Source of the DNA: Trifolium pratense
Taxonomy: Eukaryota > Streptophyta > Magnoliopsida > Fabales > Fabaceae
NCBI RefSeq assembly: GCF_020283565.1
Contig: NC_060060.1
Span: 25,792,001-25,856,000, forward strand
Reading direction: 5' to 3'
DNA: 64,000 nt
Shown here piece after piece: positions 43,101 to 54,707 of the stretch. The notes under the pieces are model-generated. The model had not been told where the DNA came from. It did not search any database and was given only the letters and a program-made list of their open reading frames with translations. The first letter of the stretch is position 1. Each line of letters begins with the position of its first letter. The translations under genes and the position numbers were made by a program.

Positions 43101-45946
43101 CTTTGTAGTGCATGAAACATTAGCCTCACAAATGTAGCACTGCATCTAGCATCCTAACATCAATCCATCTGTAAAGGCAGTGAATAATGATGTATTCGGT
43201 TTCAACCCCATAGCTCCCAACATTAACTAAGTAAGTCGCAACCTAGAGAACTTGAACACACACTTCATTACAAGTTCGAAATGGACCCAAGAGGCCAATG
43301 AGGTTGATAGAAACCCAAAAACAGAATAGTGTAGAATGAGTGTATTATTATTGATTAATAGAAAATGATTACAAGAGTTTTCCTCCCATAACCCCCAGAG
43401 TACAAACAGAATACAAACAGTTTGATAACCGCCTCATACACTCCTCTATTTATTTCCATCCATTGTCTAGTTCGCCCCCTGCACTACTTCTCTAGTTATT
43501 GCCCACCGTTGTCTATTTCTCTCCCTGGCCCCACTTTCTTTCTTCTAGAATAAACTTTCCAAGTAACAGGCTTCTTTGTAATAAGGCCTATATCAGTTAT
43601 GACATCTGGCCCATTATTCAGGTTCCTATCATTGCCCTCCCCTGCAATAACAGCCATGTCCTCAAGGCTGACATAGGGAAATTGGCTCTTCAGCAACGTT
43701 TCATCCACCCAAGTAGTATCCTCCACAGTTCGTCCCTTCCATTTGACTAACCATTGCTTCACCAACAAGTCACCTTCGCGAATTTCTCTAGAGGCCAACA
43801 AGGATTCAGGTTCATCCAAGTCCTCATCTTCAGTTTCCAACCCGACAGGCAATTCTGGTTCAACGGTGTAGTTTCCAATTGCTTTCTTTATTCGAGAGAT
43901 GTGGAAAACCGAATGAATCTTGGCAGATTCAGAAAGCTTTAGTTTGTAGGACACTGCTCGTACTTTTTCCAGTATCGGATATGGTCCAAAAAACCTCGAT
44001 GCTAGCTTTTGATTAATCCTTCTTGCAACTGTTTGTTTTATATGAGGCCTCAACTTTAGGAAGACCCATTCTCCTACTTCAAAAGACACATCCCTTCTGA
44101 TTTGTCAATTTTTCCATCGACTCTAATCTTGCTATGCTCTTTCTGAGTTGTGACCCTATCTTGACATTGTGAATCTGTCCATCAACTTTGAATTGTGATG
44201 CTATTTGTGTTTGTATTGTGATGCCTGTTATACATCTTTTAGTATATTAAGTAAACTCTTAGGACTTTACCAAGTTTGGCAACCTTGCATAGTGTTGTCA
44301 ATTGTGGATTGCAGAAAATAGCGTTTTGTTCAAAATCCGCTATGCTATGCTAAGTGCTATAGCCGCTATATTATAACACTATGCACGAAACCACATCTCA
44401 CAAAATAATAGTGGTTTGTTAAAATTCCACTACACTATATTGCTATAGGGCTGCTATGTTCTCTATTTGACAACACTGACCTTGCCTCTTGATGTTTTTT
44501 CAAAATGTCTTAGATGGATATGTATCTGCAAATTCATTCCTATTAAGATAGTTTTGTAGCTTGTGTTGAAGTCTTTGACCTCTTTAATGAGACGTATAAA
44601 ATCATCTGTAAAACAGGTTGTTGAACAATCTAACTCAAGCGCTCCAGAGTGCTGGGCTAGATCTGTCAAAGGCTAACATTTCAGTTCAAATTGATCTTGG
44701 GAAGCGTGCAAACAAAGAGCCAGGTGGCACCTCTTCTCCGAAGGTATACATATATGGCCTTTTGTCTACATTAATATTTGTACCTTTTAACTGGCCAGAC
44801 GTCTAAAAAGAAGAGTTTATCACACTATTAGAATATATAGATATGTGGTATAAAATATGATTTTTTGTTCTCGACTTTTTAATATATAAACTTGGAATAC
44901 ATTATATATTTCAGAAAGATTACTATTAATGAATTTAAGTGATTGATTTGACAAATGTCAGCGTCGAAGATTCATTTGTCAAATATTAGTGTTGAAGTCT
45001 GATTTTTAATAACTAGATATTCACTCATAAGCATAATTTAGTTTATTGCATGTAATATTAGTTTTGAAGCCGTTACCAAACAATGTTTTAAGACCTTCTA
45101 AGAAAATTTTAGTGTCATGTCACATGAATAATAATGAAGATTGACATTGACTGTGCATAGACAACCATCGTAATCTTATGTACTACAGTTATCCAGTGCC
45201 AGTTCAAACATAAACTCAGGCTGCATGAGAGTGAATACTTTATCAACATTTTACTTTTGGTCCCTTTAGATTGGATTTCGAGTTATTTTGATCTCTCAAG
45301 TTTTTTTTCTTCTTTCTAGTTAGTCTAATAATTTTAAGCAAGTATGGTCTTTTTGCTGTTTTTGTTTTATCTATAACCTTAAAAAATCACCAATATGGTG
45401 TTAGAAGAGTTGGTAATACGACTCTCCCTCAAAAAAAAAAAAAAGAACCCGGAGTTGATTCCTGGCAGTGGCGGATCCACCGCCCTATCACTTGCCCAGA
45501 CTCTGCAACTCTGGTAAATTTTTTTGGTATTTTAGGGGTTAGTTTAGGTCAAATTGAGTTTTTTTTTTCAAAACAGAGATTTTTCACTGCAAAACTGAGA
45601 TTTTTGTTTAAAATTGAGATTTTGCCCAAACTTTATAAATTTTCTGGCTCCGCTTCCTGGAGTAACTTATTTGGGAGACAGTTAAAGCGTTTAATTTAGC
45701 CTTAAAAAATATAGGGTTCTTGTTGATATGCTCTTAAATGTTCAAGCAAAGCATTTTATTTTTGTAATAATCAATTTAATGGAAGCAATTTCCTTTTAGG
45801 GCTAATTGTTTTGTTTATTTATCTTTATTATTCTGCAGGATCATGATAACCCTCTTTCTAGCAATCAATCAATTGCACATTTTAGAGATGCTATCATTAG
45901 AGAGAATTCAGATCAAGCTCAAAAAAGAATGAAAACATACAAGTGA
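37130..45946 (+). CDS. BIM2: bHLH transcription factor, BIM2-like (BES1-interacting Myc-like)
   Basis: Seven exons: 37130-37232, 37413-37497, 38094-38163, 38261-38356, 38884-39299, 44617-44743 and 45839-45946, all with GT-AG borders, give 334 residues (Arabidopsis BIM2 is similar in length). An acidic N-terminal stretch ([11 protein letters not shown]) precedes the bHLH at about 44-105: [17 protein letters not shown] with H49, E53 and R57 for E-box contact, then [19 protein letters not shown] and [17 protein letters not shown]. The BIM-specific tail has [39 protein letters not shown] and [12 protein letters not shown]. In Arabidopsis, BIM proteins bind BES1 and help it act on brassinosteroid target promoters in the nucleus. 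Intron 5 is 5.3 kb because of transposons, but the exons are intact. The orthology is inferred from motif match. Confidence 0.93.
39811..40545. repeat. Intron-5 direct repeat, first copy
   Basis: Shares GAAATGCTAGGGATGNCATT, GCTTGAAATGTAAGTTACATT and GACCCAAGAGGCCAATGAGG with 42679-43303 at high similarity. It contains no coding sequence. The copy ends in the flank of the solo LTR. Confidence 0.85.
40606..41766. mobile_element. Solo LTR in intron 5, itself split by a MITE
   Basis: After removing the MITE at 40717-41586 the LTR is about 291 bp, TGTTAGGAAATAG...GAAATCCTAACA, with inverted ends TGTTAGGA/TCCTAACA. The flanks TCCAT (40601-40605) and ACCAT (41767-41771) match at four of five bases, consistent with a TSD. 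No internal element sequence is present. Confidence 0.75.
40717..41586. mobile_element. PIF/Harbinger-type TIR element (870 bp)
   Basis: Inverted ends GGGTCTGTTTGGTT and AACCAAACAGACCC, flanked by TAA (40714-40716 and 41587-41589), the PIF/Harbinger target. G-rich repeats (GGGGAGGGGAGGG) near the left and CCTCCCCTCC near the right extend the inverted repeat. No transposase frame. It lies inside the solo LTR. Confidence 0.85.
42679..43303. repeat. Intron-5 direct repeat, second copy, cut by a gypsy fragment
   Basis: Second copy of 39811-40545. It stops at GGCCAATGAGGT, where the gypsy fragment begins, so the intron grew by segmental duplication as well as by insertion. Confidence 0.85.
43304..44100 (-). 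mobile_element. Ty3/gypsy 3' fragment in intron 5 of BIM2-like gene
   Basis: Begins TGATAGAAACCCAAAAAC (LTR-like) and carries a minus-strand frame of 197 codons (44089-43496) with [47 protein letters not shown] and a chromodomain ([20 protein letters not shown]). The same family as the remnant at 1928-4870, by shared IGNYTVEP and [10 protein letters not shown]. Gag, protease, RT and most of integrase are absent. It lies antisense to the host gene, so it could supply antisense promoter activity; that is speculation. Confidence 0.85.
43496..44089 (-). pseudogene. Integrase C-terminal and chromodomain fragment
   Basis: A 197-codon open frame without stops, starting at [14 protein letters not shown] and ending in a Lys/Arg-rich tail ([11 protein letters not shown]). 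It covers the last integrase strand region and the chromodomain only. The start shown is a frame edge, not a real start codon context: the coding region upstream was lost at the insertion border. Confidence 0.8.
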
Positions 45947-47636
45947 ATGATTCATGTGGCTTTTTTATGAGCCTACATTTGCATGCAGTTTTCTTCCCTT
46001 GTGGTGGTGATTATTGTGTACATCCTCCCCCATTTGTTTGAGTTTAATTCATCTCATGAAGGTTATTTTAAAGCTGGAAAAACCTTTACTACATAATTAT
46101 TTGTGGAGATTATTAGGTTTCTGCTCTATTGCCTATGTCATTTATTTTGATTGTATCTTTACTAATTATGATTATTCAGTTTTATTAAGCTTTTTTGGTT
46201 GCAAATTAATGTAAATACTTGGTTATTTGGTGGGTGTATCTGGAAAAACTTTGAAGAAAGCATTTTTATGATATATTTCTTTTTCAAATTTTTTACTTTT
46301 GCATTCTTCAAAAAAAAATAATTTACTTTTGCTTGTAATAAAAACACACTACATGAGTTAACATTAAATTGATTAAGTGGTTCTTACCAAAAAAAAAAAT
46401 TGAATGGTAAGAGATTTGTTCCCCTAAAACAAATGGCATGAGGGAATTAGGTCATGTGACCAAATATCCTTCTTAGTCACACTCACAACATTTACTTCTT
46501 CATTTGATTTTTTTAATTATTTCATAAATAATAAAAAAAATCATGTGAGTGTGTCTATAAGGTCACGTAACCATGAAAGTCTTGTTATGGCAGGAGGTTC
46601 GATTCTTGTCTTTTGTGTACGAAGAAAATTCAGTTGAGAGGGATCTACCTTGTGTGTCAAACAAGTTCTTTGACGAAGATTGTCCACCTTTCTCTGTTAC
46701 CATCTCATTTCTATTACACTGTTATAAAAACTTCCATTTTTTCAAGGAAAGTTCAAGCACAACATTTGTGTTAGAGGCAAAAACTGTTGTAGTCATAATA
46801 GCAACACAACGCGAAAAAACACATTTTGCATTATTCTTAGTATTTGGGACAATAATGTTGTCGTTATCGGCCAAAAACATGCATAACGGAAGAGTATTTG
46901 GCACAATAATGTTGTCGTTATCCTCTTCGCCAAATGAATTTTAATAACATTTTCATTTTTTAACAGATTGATAACTGAAGAGTAACAATGCAATGATTAA
47001 AAAAATAAAAAAATAAAACGGAAAAGAAAGAAGATAAAGAACAAAATTGTTATCTTAAGTTAATTTAAGGGACTATTTATATTTCTTTTCTTGATAAAGA
47101 TCAACTAATTATGGTGGAAAGCAGTGGAGACGAAATCCTATAACTCAGTGACTGAGCCAAGACCCTCAGGGAGAGCAAACTTTTTAAATTTAATTAATAA
47201 TTATTATATATAGGTCTTGAGTTTGATCCTCAACTCATTGTAAACAAAAAAAAAGTAAGAATTAATTCTAGAAACAAAATAAATGTTAATCATTATCATC
47301 CAAACATGTGAAAATTATAAGACCTATTTTAAAAAAGGGTCATGCTAATCGGTGCCTCTGGGGCACTGGTTAAAGAAACCAAAAAAATAAAAATTTGAAT
47401 TAAAATAGTTTTTAAACTTTTGAAGAGTTGGTTGCACAAGTTCCAATGTTATATTACTATATTTGTATCTTTTAATAGTACCTCGGAGTATTGGTTAACA
47501 TTTTCCTTTAAAAAAATCAAACTAATGAGGCTTTAAATGAGTCAACTCCTGTATGTATGGTAGCTCAAAAACACAAGCTTATTTAAACGAATTTATTGCA
47601 GGTTCAATTATTCTTTTTTTTTTTTACTCCCTTCGT
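45947..47636. other. BIM2-like 3' UTR and intergenic stretch
   Basis: The 3' UTR probably runs to about 46200-46350. Beyond this the DNA is AT-rich with no gene. A 123-codon open frame at 46573-46944 has no recognisable motif and contains a near-repeat (GCACAATAATGTTGTCGTTA), so I do not call it. Bases 45460-45660 (in the last intron) hold a fragment with GTGGCGGATCCACCGCC. Confidence 0.55.
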
Positions 47637-47885
47637 CCCAAAATGAGTGAGCCATTTTGACTATATATACTATTCACATATCTTACTTTGATCCTATTTT
47701 TTACTAATAAATAAAATCACATATTAGCATATAAGATGTTGGATTCATCTCGATGACTATTTTCAAAATATCATATTTTTATAATTTTTACTATTATACA
47801 ATTAAAAATATTAATCGTCAATCAAAGTTATGCATTGGCATGCGTGACACAGTCATCTGGCTCACTCATTGTGGCACAGAGGAAG
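47637..47885. mobile_element. Stowaway-type MITE (249 bp)
   Basis: Inverted ends CTCCCTTCGTCCCAAAATGAGTGAGCC and, reverse-complemented from the right, CTTCCTCTGTGCCACAATGAGTGAGCC. TA target duplication (47635-47636 and 47886-47887). It lies 134 bases past the stop of the dioxygenase gene. Confidence 0.85.
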
Positions 47886-48018
47886 TAATATGAGTTTCTA
47901 TTTATTTTAACTTCAAAGGAAACAAGTCTACCAGCTACACACAATCTATAAGCAACAATACAATCACGTTTTAATGTTCCCAACCCATTAAAGTCTAAAC
48001 TCTAATGCATGATTAATA

Positions 48019-49998
48019 TCACTCATTTTGAATCCTCATGACATCAATGTATGATTTTCCTTCAAGCTGGCGTGAGAAATATCCTTTATAGAAATCTTTC
48101 ACACTAATATTGTTGAACACTGCAGAGCTTTTAGGAGTAACAAGGCTTGGTGTTGGACCAATAATTGCATCCAATTTAGGACCGTGAAATGTGGCAATAG
48201 AAATCCTCTCCTTCTCTGAGTTAATTGTTGCTCGATGTTCAATACTTCGATAAATACCATTGGTCATTATCTGTCAAACAATTTAAGATATATGCTAAAT
48301 CAAAATATTTACAATTAATGTCGTCTGATTTTACTTTTTTTTTTTTTATTGTTTTATAGTTTTCTTCATATACATCGTCAGTATAAATAAATTTTACATT
48401 GTCAATCAATTATAGTTAACAATAACAAATTATTATAAACATTTTACTTTTATCATAACCATTTTGTAAAGTCACATGTATGATCGATTGTGATATATTA
48501 ACAGTATAAAACATTTTTTTTTTTTTTTTGGTTTACAGTATAAAACATTTTTACATTGACATATTGCATGAAAATTTAAACCTTTTGGTTTGAGTTGGTT
48601 ACCTCTAGCATGTCTCCAATGTTGACGACAAAAGCATCTTTGAGAGGCTTAATAGGAATCCACATTCCATCTTTTCTAATTTGAAGGCCTTCAATTTCAT
48701 TATTGACTTGGAGAAGGATTGTAAGACAACCAGCATCAGAATGAGGATTGAGTCCAATAACTTGTTCTGGATAAGGACATGGAGGATAGTAATTCATCCT
48801 CATTGCTTGAGTTCCATCTTCAACAAACTCTAGCAATTCACTTGGTTGGATCTTTAATGCTTTTGTCATAAACTCAATGATTGTCACACTTAGTTTTTTC
48901 AGTTCTAAAGAATACATCTCTAGATTTTCTCTGTAATGGAAATTTTTTTGTTGAAATTTAAGTTTTAAGAAAATATTAGGGATAATATATAGGTGTTTAT
49001 CCCTGCAATGTGGGCGAGTTTTGGTTTACTCTTGTAATATTTTTATTCGATTACTCGACTGTAATGTGAAGATTTTGTCGTTTACCCTATTCATGGAATA
49101 GGCTGACTTAAGATTCCACATAAATGATGACGTGACGTGACATGACCGGTGAAGGGGTAAAACAAAATTCCTTAACATTACAAGGAGCAAAAAAAAGGAA
49201 TCTTAGGTCAACATATTATATGAGAGGGATAAACGACAGAATCTTCACATTACAGATGATAATCGAGAAAACAAATACTACATGAGGGTAAACCAAAACT
49301 TGTCCACGTTGCACGGGAGTAAACACATATTAACCCAAAAAAATAAAATAAAAAATAAAAGGAAGATGGAAAGAACCTGAATGGTTGGGGAATACTAGGA
49401 AATAAGTGTGGATTTCTTCTGTATGATGGAAGTGTGAGTAGGTAGAATAAATCAGCCCATTCAAGTTTGTGTTCATCTGATACAACAAACATCTGACCAA
49501 AACCTTCCATATCTCCTGGTTTCTGTGCAAATACTTTCTTCTCTTCTGCTGATAGATTGAAGAAATCTTGAACAAGTATTTTGAAATTTTCCACCAATGA
49601 AGAATTCACTCCATGATTGATCAGCTGGAAATTAATTTCACAATCATGTGATAGCATTGTTTAATTTACATTCTCAAATTGCAAGGAACTAATTTAAGTT
49701 TTGAACAACTCAAATAAATAAAAGTACTAAGAACGTTATCCATACATACCTGGAAGAAACCCCATTCTTTGCAGGCATAATCAAGTTTGTCTAGTTCAGT
49801 TCCATCTTCTTCAGTCAACAACTTATTCAAATCGATGACAGGAACTTGTGGTAAAGAGATTATGCTAGAAACAACATGAGGATCTTGGTTTTGTTGAACA
49901 TATCTCTCTGGAACTTTTGTTATGGATTTCTTTACTAGCTCTTGAACAGAAGGTACTATTAAAGAAGTTCCAAGCTTCTTAGTCATTTCTGAATCCAT
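48019..49998 (-). CDS. 2-oxoglutarate/Fe(II)-dependent dioxygenase, SRG1-like
   Basis: Four minus-strand exons with GT-AG borders, 49998-49750, 49624-49377, 48930-48603 and 48270-48019, encode 358 residues, the usual length of SRG1-like enzymes. The N-terminal DIOX_N domain has [25 protein letters not shown] and [22 protein letters not shown]. The catalytic domain has [24 protein letters not shown], with the iron-binding H-x-D. The last exon gives [14 protein letters not shown] (distal His) and RISIATF (the R-x-S 2-oxoglutarate site). No key residue is missing. The enzyme is cytosolic, with an unknown small-molecule substrate; relatives act in flavonoid, alkaloid and hormone oxidation. The name SRG1 refers to the family, not the substrate. 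Confidence 0.94.
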
Positions 49999-50111
49999 TT
50001 TTGTAAAATAAGTCTAGTTAGTATTTTTCCTTATTTGGATAAGTTCGATGACTTATTTATGAAGCATAAGGCTGTGATTCATTTTCAAAATTATGGGAGC
50101 CATCAAAGCCA

Positions 50112-50124
50112 TGAATATATAAGC
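50112..50124 (-). promoter_or_regulatory. TATA-like box upstream of the dioxygenase gene
   Basis: Minus-strand GGCTTATATATTCATGG lies about 115 bases before the ATG at 49998. Its position fits a plant core promoter with a leader of roughly 80 bases. No other element was identified. Confidence 0.45.
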
Positions 50125-53100
50125 CAACTTTATCGTGGAAGACTTGGTCAATTGTTTCATGGTGCACAAGTTGCAATATTTTTGTAACGAATACGAATTT
50201 ATAAAATCGACGGTTGGATTGAAAATTTATATCATATAATTCATTCATATTTTTTTAAAAAAAATAAAAAATTATTTAATATATTATTGCGTACAAAAAT
50301 TGACCCGGTGAAATAAATATTAACAATTGCACGACCACTTGGTTGCTGTTAATTTGAGATTTTATTTGTGAGTTAGGTCGGGGTGTTAAGATGTCCTTGC
50401 ATTGTAGGCACCGACTATGCTACATCTTTATAAATGACATTATTTTTAAAGAAATTCTTACATTAAAAAGTATAAATAATATTTATTTTGAAACAATTTT
50501 TTTTTGTTAAAGTGACACTAATTTTAAATAGATGGAATATTAAGCAAAGCAAATATTGGAGATTTTATATATTCGAACTCATGTCCTGAGCTTCAAAAAT
50601 AGATATACAGTTAAGCACAATAAAAAAAAAAATACGGATACGTTAGTGTCGTTTTTATGCTAGCATATTATGGCATCATTTGATCGAACTTATTTTCGAC
50701 TTTTTATTCCAAAAAATAGAAGTCGGGCCAAACAGTTTTTTTTAAGTACTTAATAAAAAAAAAAGTAGCTTAATTTTTATGTGTAAAATACATTAATAAT
50801 GAGCTTTTGGTAAAATTAATATATGCAACTTTTTTTTGTGGAAAATCAACTTTTCGGCTGCTCCCGTCTTTGAATCCTCACAAACGCACATATCCTATAT
50901 TTAACTGATATGTTCATATGCACTATTATTTAATCACCCTCATGTCATGTGGACTATTACTATTATTATTATTATATTATTCTCATAAAAAAAATATTAT
51001 TATATTATTATTACTATTATTATTATTTTTAAAAAGTGCACTATTATTTTTTTTATCTAAAAAATGCACTATTATTTTAAAAAAATTATAATAAAAAAGG
51101 CATTATTATTAGTTTTCATTGTACTATTAATTAAAAAAATAAGAACCCTGTAGCATTTTCTTCTTCAAAATATGAAATTAATCATTTCAATAATTATATA
51201 TGTATTTGGATAAAATTACACCGATAGTTCATAAGTCCTAGCGCAACTGACAAAAAAATGTTAAAATTGTTAAAATTGTTAAGTTTGAACTCCGACTCCC
51301 TCACACCGATAATGTTACGCCGTGTAATAATAGTTTAAAAAATATAAATTTTACAAAATATTATTTACAATGGATTTAAAGTTTATGTCATTTAAATTAT
51401 TTATATAAAAACTTACACATATATAAAATTATTTGATATTTTATTGAGACCTACTAAAATTTAATTAAAATCTATGCACTTTACTGAACATTTTTTATTT
51501 TTATGAATTTAAAAAACATATCAAATTGTTTTAAATTTGTGTAAAATTAATTTTACATAGATGATCTAAATAATATATACTTCTAATCAAATGGTAGATT
51601 TTATAATATATTAATAGTTAAAATGTTATATTTAGACACACAAAAATTAAGATAAAATGTTGCACACAAAATTTTAATATTTGTTTATTATATTTTTAAA
51701 ATATAATATCCCTAAATATAATATATTTAATAAAATATTTTATCAAACAAATATAAATTAGAGTTTACTTTAAGTTTTTTAAAAATGAAATCACCACCAA
51801 ACAACTTTAACATTTTTTTCTAAAGCACTTATTTTAAACTTTATTTTAAAGTAGCTTTTAGACCGTAAAAAAGTCGGGCCAAACGGTACCTAATAAATGT
51901 TGGGTGAGATAAGAGTCTTACGTTAAATGAAAGACAATCTAAAAATATTATTATAAGTGCAGAAAATTGTCATCTTACAAGCTGATTTTGTAAGCTTAAA
52001 GCTCTAAGCTCTGAATCTGAACCTTCTTCCTTCAACCATGGTGTGCAACAATAATCACATCAATTTAGATGAAATTCTCCCTCGTAACGAAGTTCCACTT
52101 ATGGCCCAATTATAGTTAAAGGACATCCCTCATCCTAGAAAATTTTACCTTTGATCATACCTGATCAGAATGTTGACTGCGTCCGGTGTTACTTCTCCTC
52201 TATTCCGGTGAATGGGAGGGGATCATACCATGACTTACAAAATTAATTACAGAGACCATAAAAAATTCTAATTTTAATGAATTGGTTAAATTTTCAAACT
52301 TGAATTTTACTATCTGAATAAGTAATATTTAATTCACATATGTATTATGTGGTAGCAATGTTTTTGGTTTACAACGGAGAAGGGATCCTCATGCATACTA
52401 TATTACACAAGTCCCTTACCATTAGACCAAACTAAGTGGCTTAACAATGTTGAACATAAATTACAAAATTTATTACAATATACAATTAAAAACTATTTTT
52501 CATTAATTGGGTCAAAACAAAATTCTAATTTTAACCTTACAATTGACAAAAAAATAATATAAATGATTTAAGTAACATATATGTGTTATCTGTAAAAATT
52601 GCAGACATTGACTTGTAAAATTTATTATATTATACTATTAAAAATCAAATTTTTAATTAATTGGGTCAATTTTTTCTTCTTATAATTTTAATTAATTATT
52701 CAAAAAAGAAATATCTAATTTACATATGCTTTAAAAAATAATAAATTAATAAATACTTTCTTAAAAAACCAAAAAAAAAAAAAAACTTTCTTAGAGTATT
52801 ATAGGATATAAAATAGAATAAAGGTAATGATTCAAATTTCAAACCCAACAAAGTAAGAGTGTATTTCAAATTTCAAGCACTAGACTATACTCAAGTGTAT
52901 TAAGATTATTGAACTCTCAGGTCAATATTATCATTTTTTTTTACAGTGTTATTCTTAATGCAATCAATCAGTTCATTATAATGCAGTAGCTTGATGCTAA
53001 TTTCTTTTACTATGTTAAAAATAACTCATACTATTATAGTCTTTTGCTTAAGAATATATTTTTGGATTAAGAAGTAATTGCATTTTGTTTGAAGGACCAA

Positions 53101-53181
53101 CAAAAGTTAAAATATTTATAGCTAATTAAACTTATATGTAACAATGACTAAAGTTAAAGTGGTATGTAACAAAACTCTATA

Positions 53182-53366
53182 GAATTTAATTTATATACAC
53201 TATCAGTGTAAAGTTATTTTACACATGCGTCAATTAATATACCGACACATCATGTATTGTGTTAAAAAAACACATGATGTGTCACATTCATTAAATGATA
53301 TGGCAACACATCATTGGATGCACGTGTAAAACATCTTTACACTGACAGTGCACATCAATTAAACTC
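53182..53366. mobile_element. Hairpin MITE (about 185 bp)
   Basis: The ends (TATCAGTGTAAAGTTATTTTACAC and, reverse-complemented from the right, TGTCAGTGTAAAGATGTTTTACAC) are inverted over about 40 bases. Inside, GACACATCATGT pairs with ACATGATGTGTC. The whole can fold into one long stem. The TSD is unclear. Confidence 0.75.
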
Positions 53367-54226
53367 AAACTGTATATAGCTAAATAAACTTATATGTAAC
53401 AACTAACAAGACTGTAGGTTAGAATTGGTCAGAGATACTGGCTTCACAAAGTTTGATTCAATGGAAAATTGAGTTTATGCTCTCTGCTAAAAATTCTGAG
53501 CTGGTGAACATGTGAAAGACAAAGTTTAACAAATGGGTCTAAATGTTGAATATAATTGTGGTTTACCTCACAAAGTGGTTTATCTCATTACCAATTCCAC
53601 GCGAAGGTCATCATGGTTGGTAATGTTTTCAATGTTATATTTGAATTCAAAATACATGTACTTTTATCTTTATGAAATTTTGTATTAGCATATAGGTATT
53701 ATTAGACTAATGTTTAGTAAACATATATTAATTTTTTCCTCTATAATGCATATATTTTTCAAGTAAAAACATAAGCTTCTGTCCAATCTGTAAAAGAGTA
53801 TACCAATTAAGTAAAATAGTGATTTATTGCTTAATAGACCATTAATTTAGTTGGTTGATGAGTCACATCTAGGTTAAAAAAAAGCAAAACAAAAATTGAA
53901 AAACTGCTGATAAAATTGTAATATAATGGGAATGTCACCGGAATTAAGTATTAATTAATAGTTGATTTTAAATAATAGTTTTTTTTATGTCATTTTACAT
54001 TTTTATTTATTTTTTAGGGTTGTATTTAAAGGCATTGTGCCTCACTTTGAAAAACAATCAATATTCAAAAAAATTATCTTCTTCTCTAAAAAAACTCTCT
54101 CATTCAATATTATACTTTGCATAATCTCTCTTTGGTATCGGATTCTATTCTAGATCATTGGAATCCCTACTTTGAGAACTTGATTCTACCGGTTTGTCCC
54201 TACAATCTATTTTATCGGTCACGGGA

Positions 54227-54390
54227 AAAGATGAAATCTCTTCCCTTATTTGTGATGTCCTTGATATGCATATGAAAATTGTCATATAACACCACTTCGA
54301 AAAGATGGAATCTCTTCCCTTATTTGTGATGTCCTTGATATGCATATGAAAATTGTCATATAACACAACTTTGGAAAGATGGAATCATTT
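54227..54390. repeat. 74-bp tandem repeat, 2.2 copies
   Basis: AAAGATGRAATCTCTTCCCT starts at 54227 and 54301, with a partial third unit at 54375 (AAAGATGGAATCAT). Units are almost identical over CTTATTTGTGATGTCCTTGA and CATATGAAAATTGTCATATA. It ends about 320 bases upstream of the GDSL gene. Confidence 0.9.
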
Positions 54391-54630
54391 ATCACATGAT
54401 GTACTTAAGAGATATAATTATGCTAACTCTATTTGGCTGTAAGAAAAAAGTAGTTGGACGATCTTTCATCTTAACTTCTTATGTTGAAGTGAAGATATAG
54501 TCATTGATCCAACGGTTGAAATACCTCTTATATTTACATTTACATTAATAATTAAATAGAAAAAATATATACATACATTATAGGAAAATATAATGTCTAA
54601 ATGGTTGGAACCACTACTTATTGCTCTTCA

Positions 54631-54642
54631 CTATATATAAAT
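54631..54642 (+). promoter_or_regulatory. TATA box of the GDSL esterase gene
   Basis: CTATATATAAAT lies 66-77 bases upstream of the ATG at 54708, a typical spacing for a plant gene with a short leader. Confidence 0.65.
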
Positions 54643-54707
54643 CACAAACGAAAGTTGAATATCCTTAGAAACCACTTTATTACATTTAGATATTTGTGTC
54701 ACAGAAA

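Larger units (their letters stand above)
50260..54600. other. AT-rich intergenic stretch with MITE remnants
   Basis: No gene seen in 4.3 kb. It holds ATT-rich microsatellites (50955-51030), a dispersed repeat with AAGTCGGGCCAAACNG at about 50720-50740 and 51870-51890, a hairpin MITE (53182-53366) and a 74-bp tandem repeat (54227-54390). Confidence 0.6.

Noticed and set aside
43496..44089. Considered as a host chromodomain protein in intron 5
   Set aside because: It joins [11 protein letters not shown] and RFFGPYPI integrase-tail motifs to the chromodomain, which is the chromovirus arrangement, and an LTR-like segment follows.
46573..46944. 123-codon plus-strand frame downstream of the BIM2-like gene
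   Set aside because: No motif, AT-rich, internal near-repeat, and no splice or promoter support.
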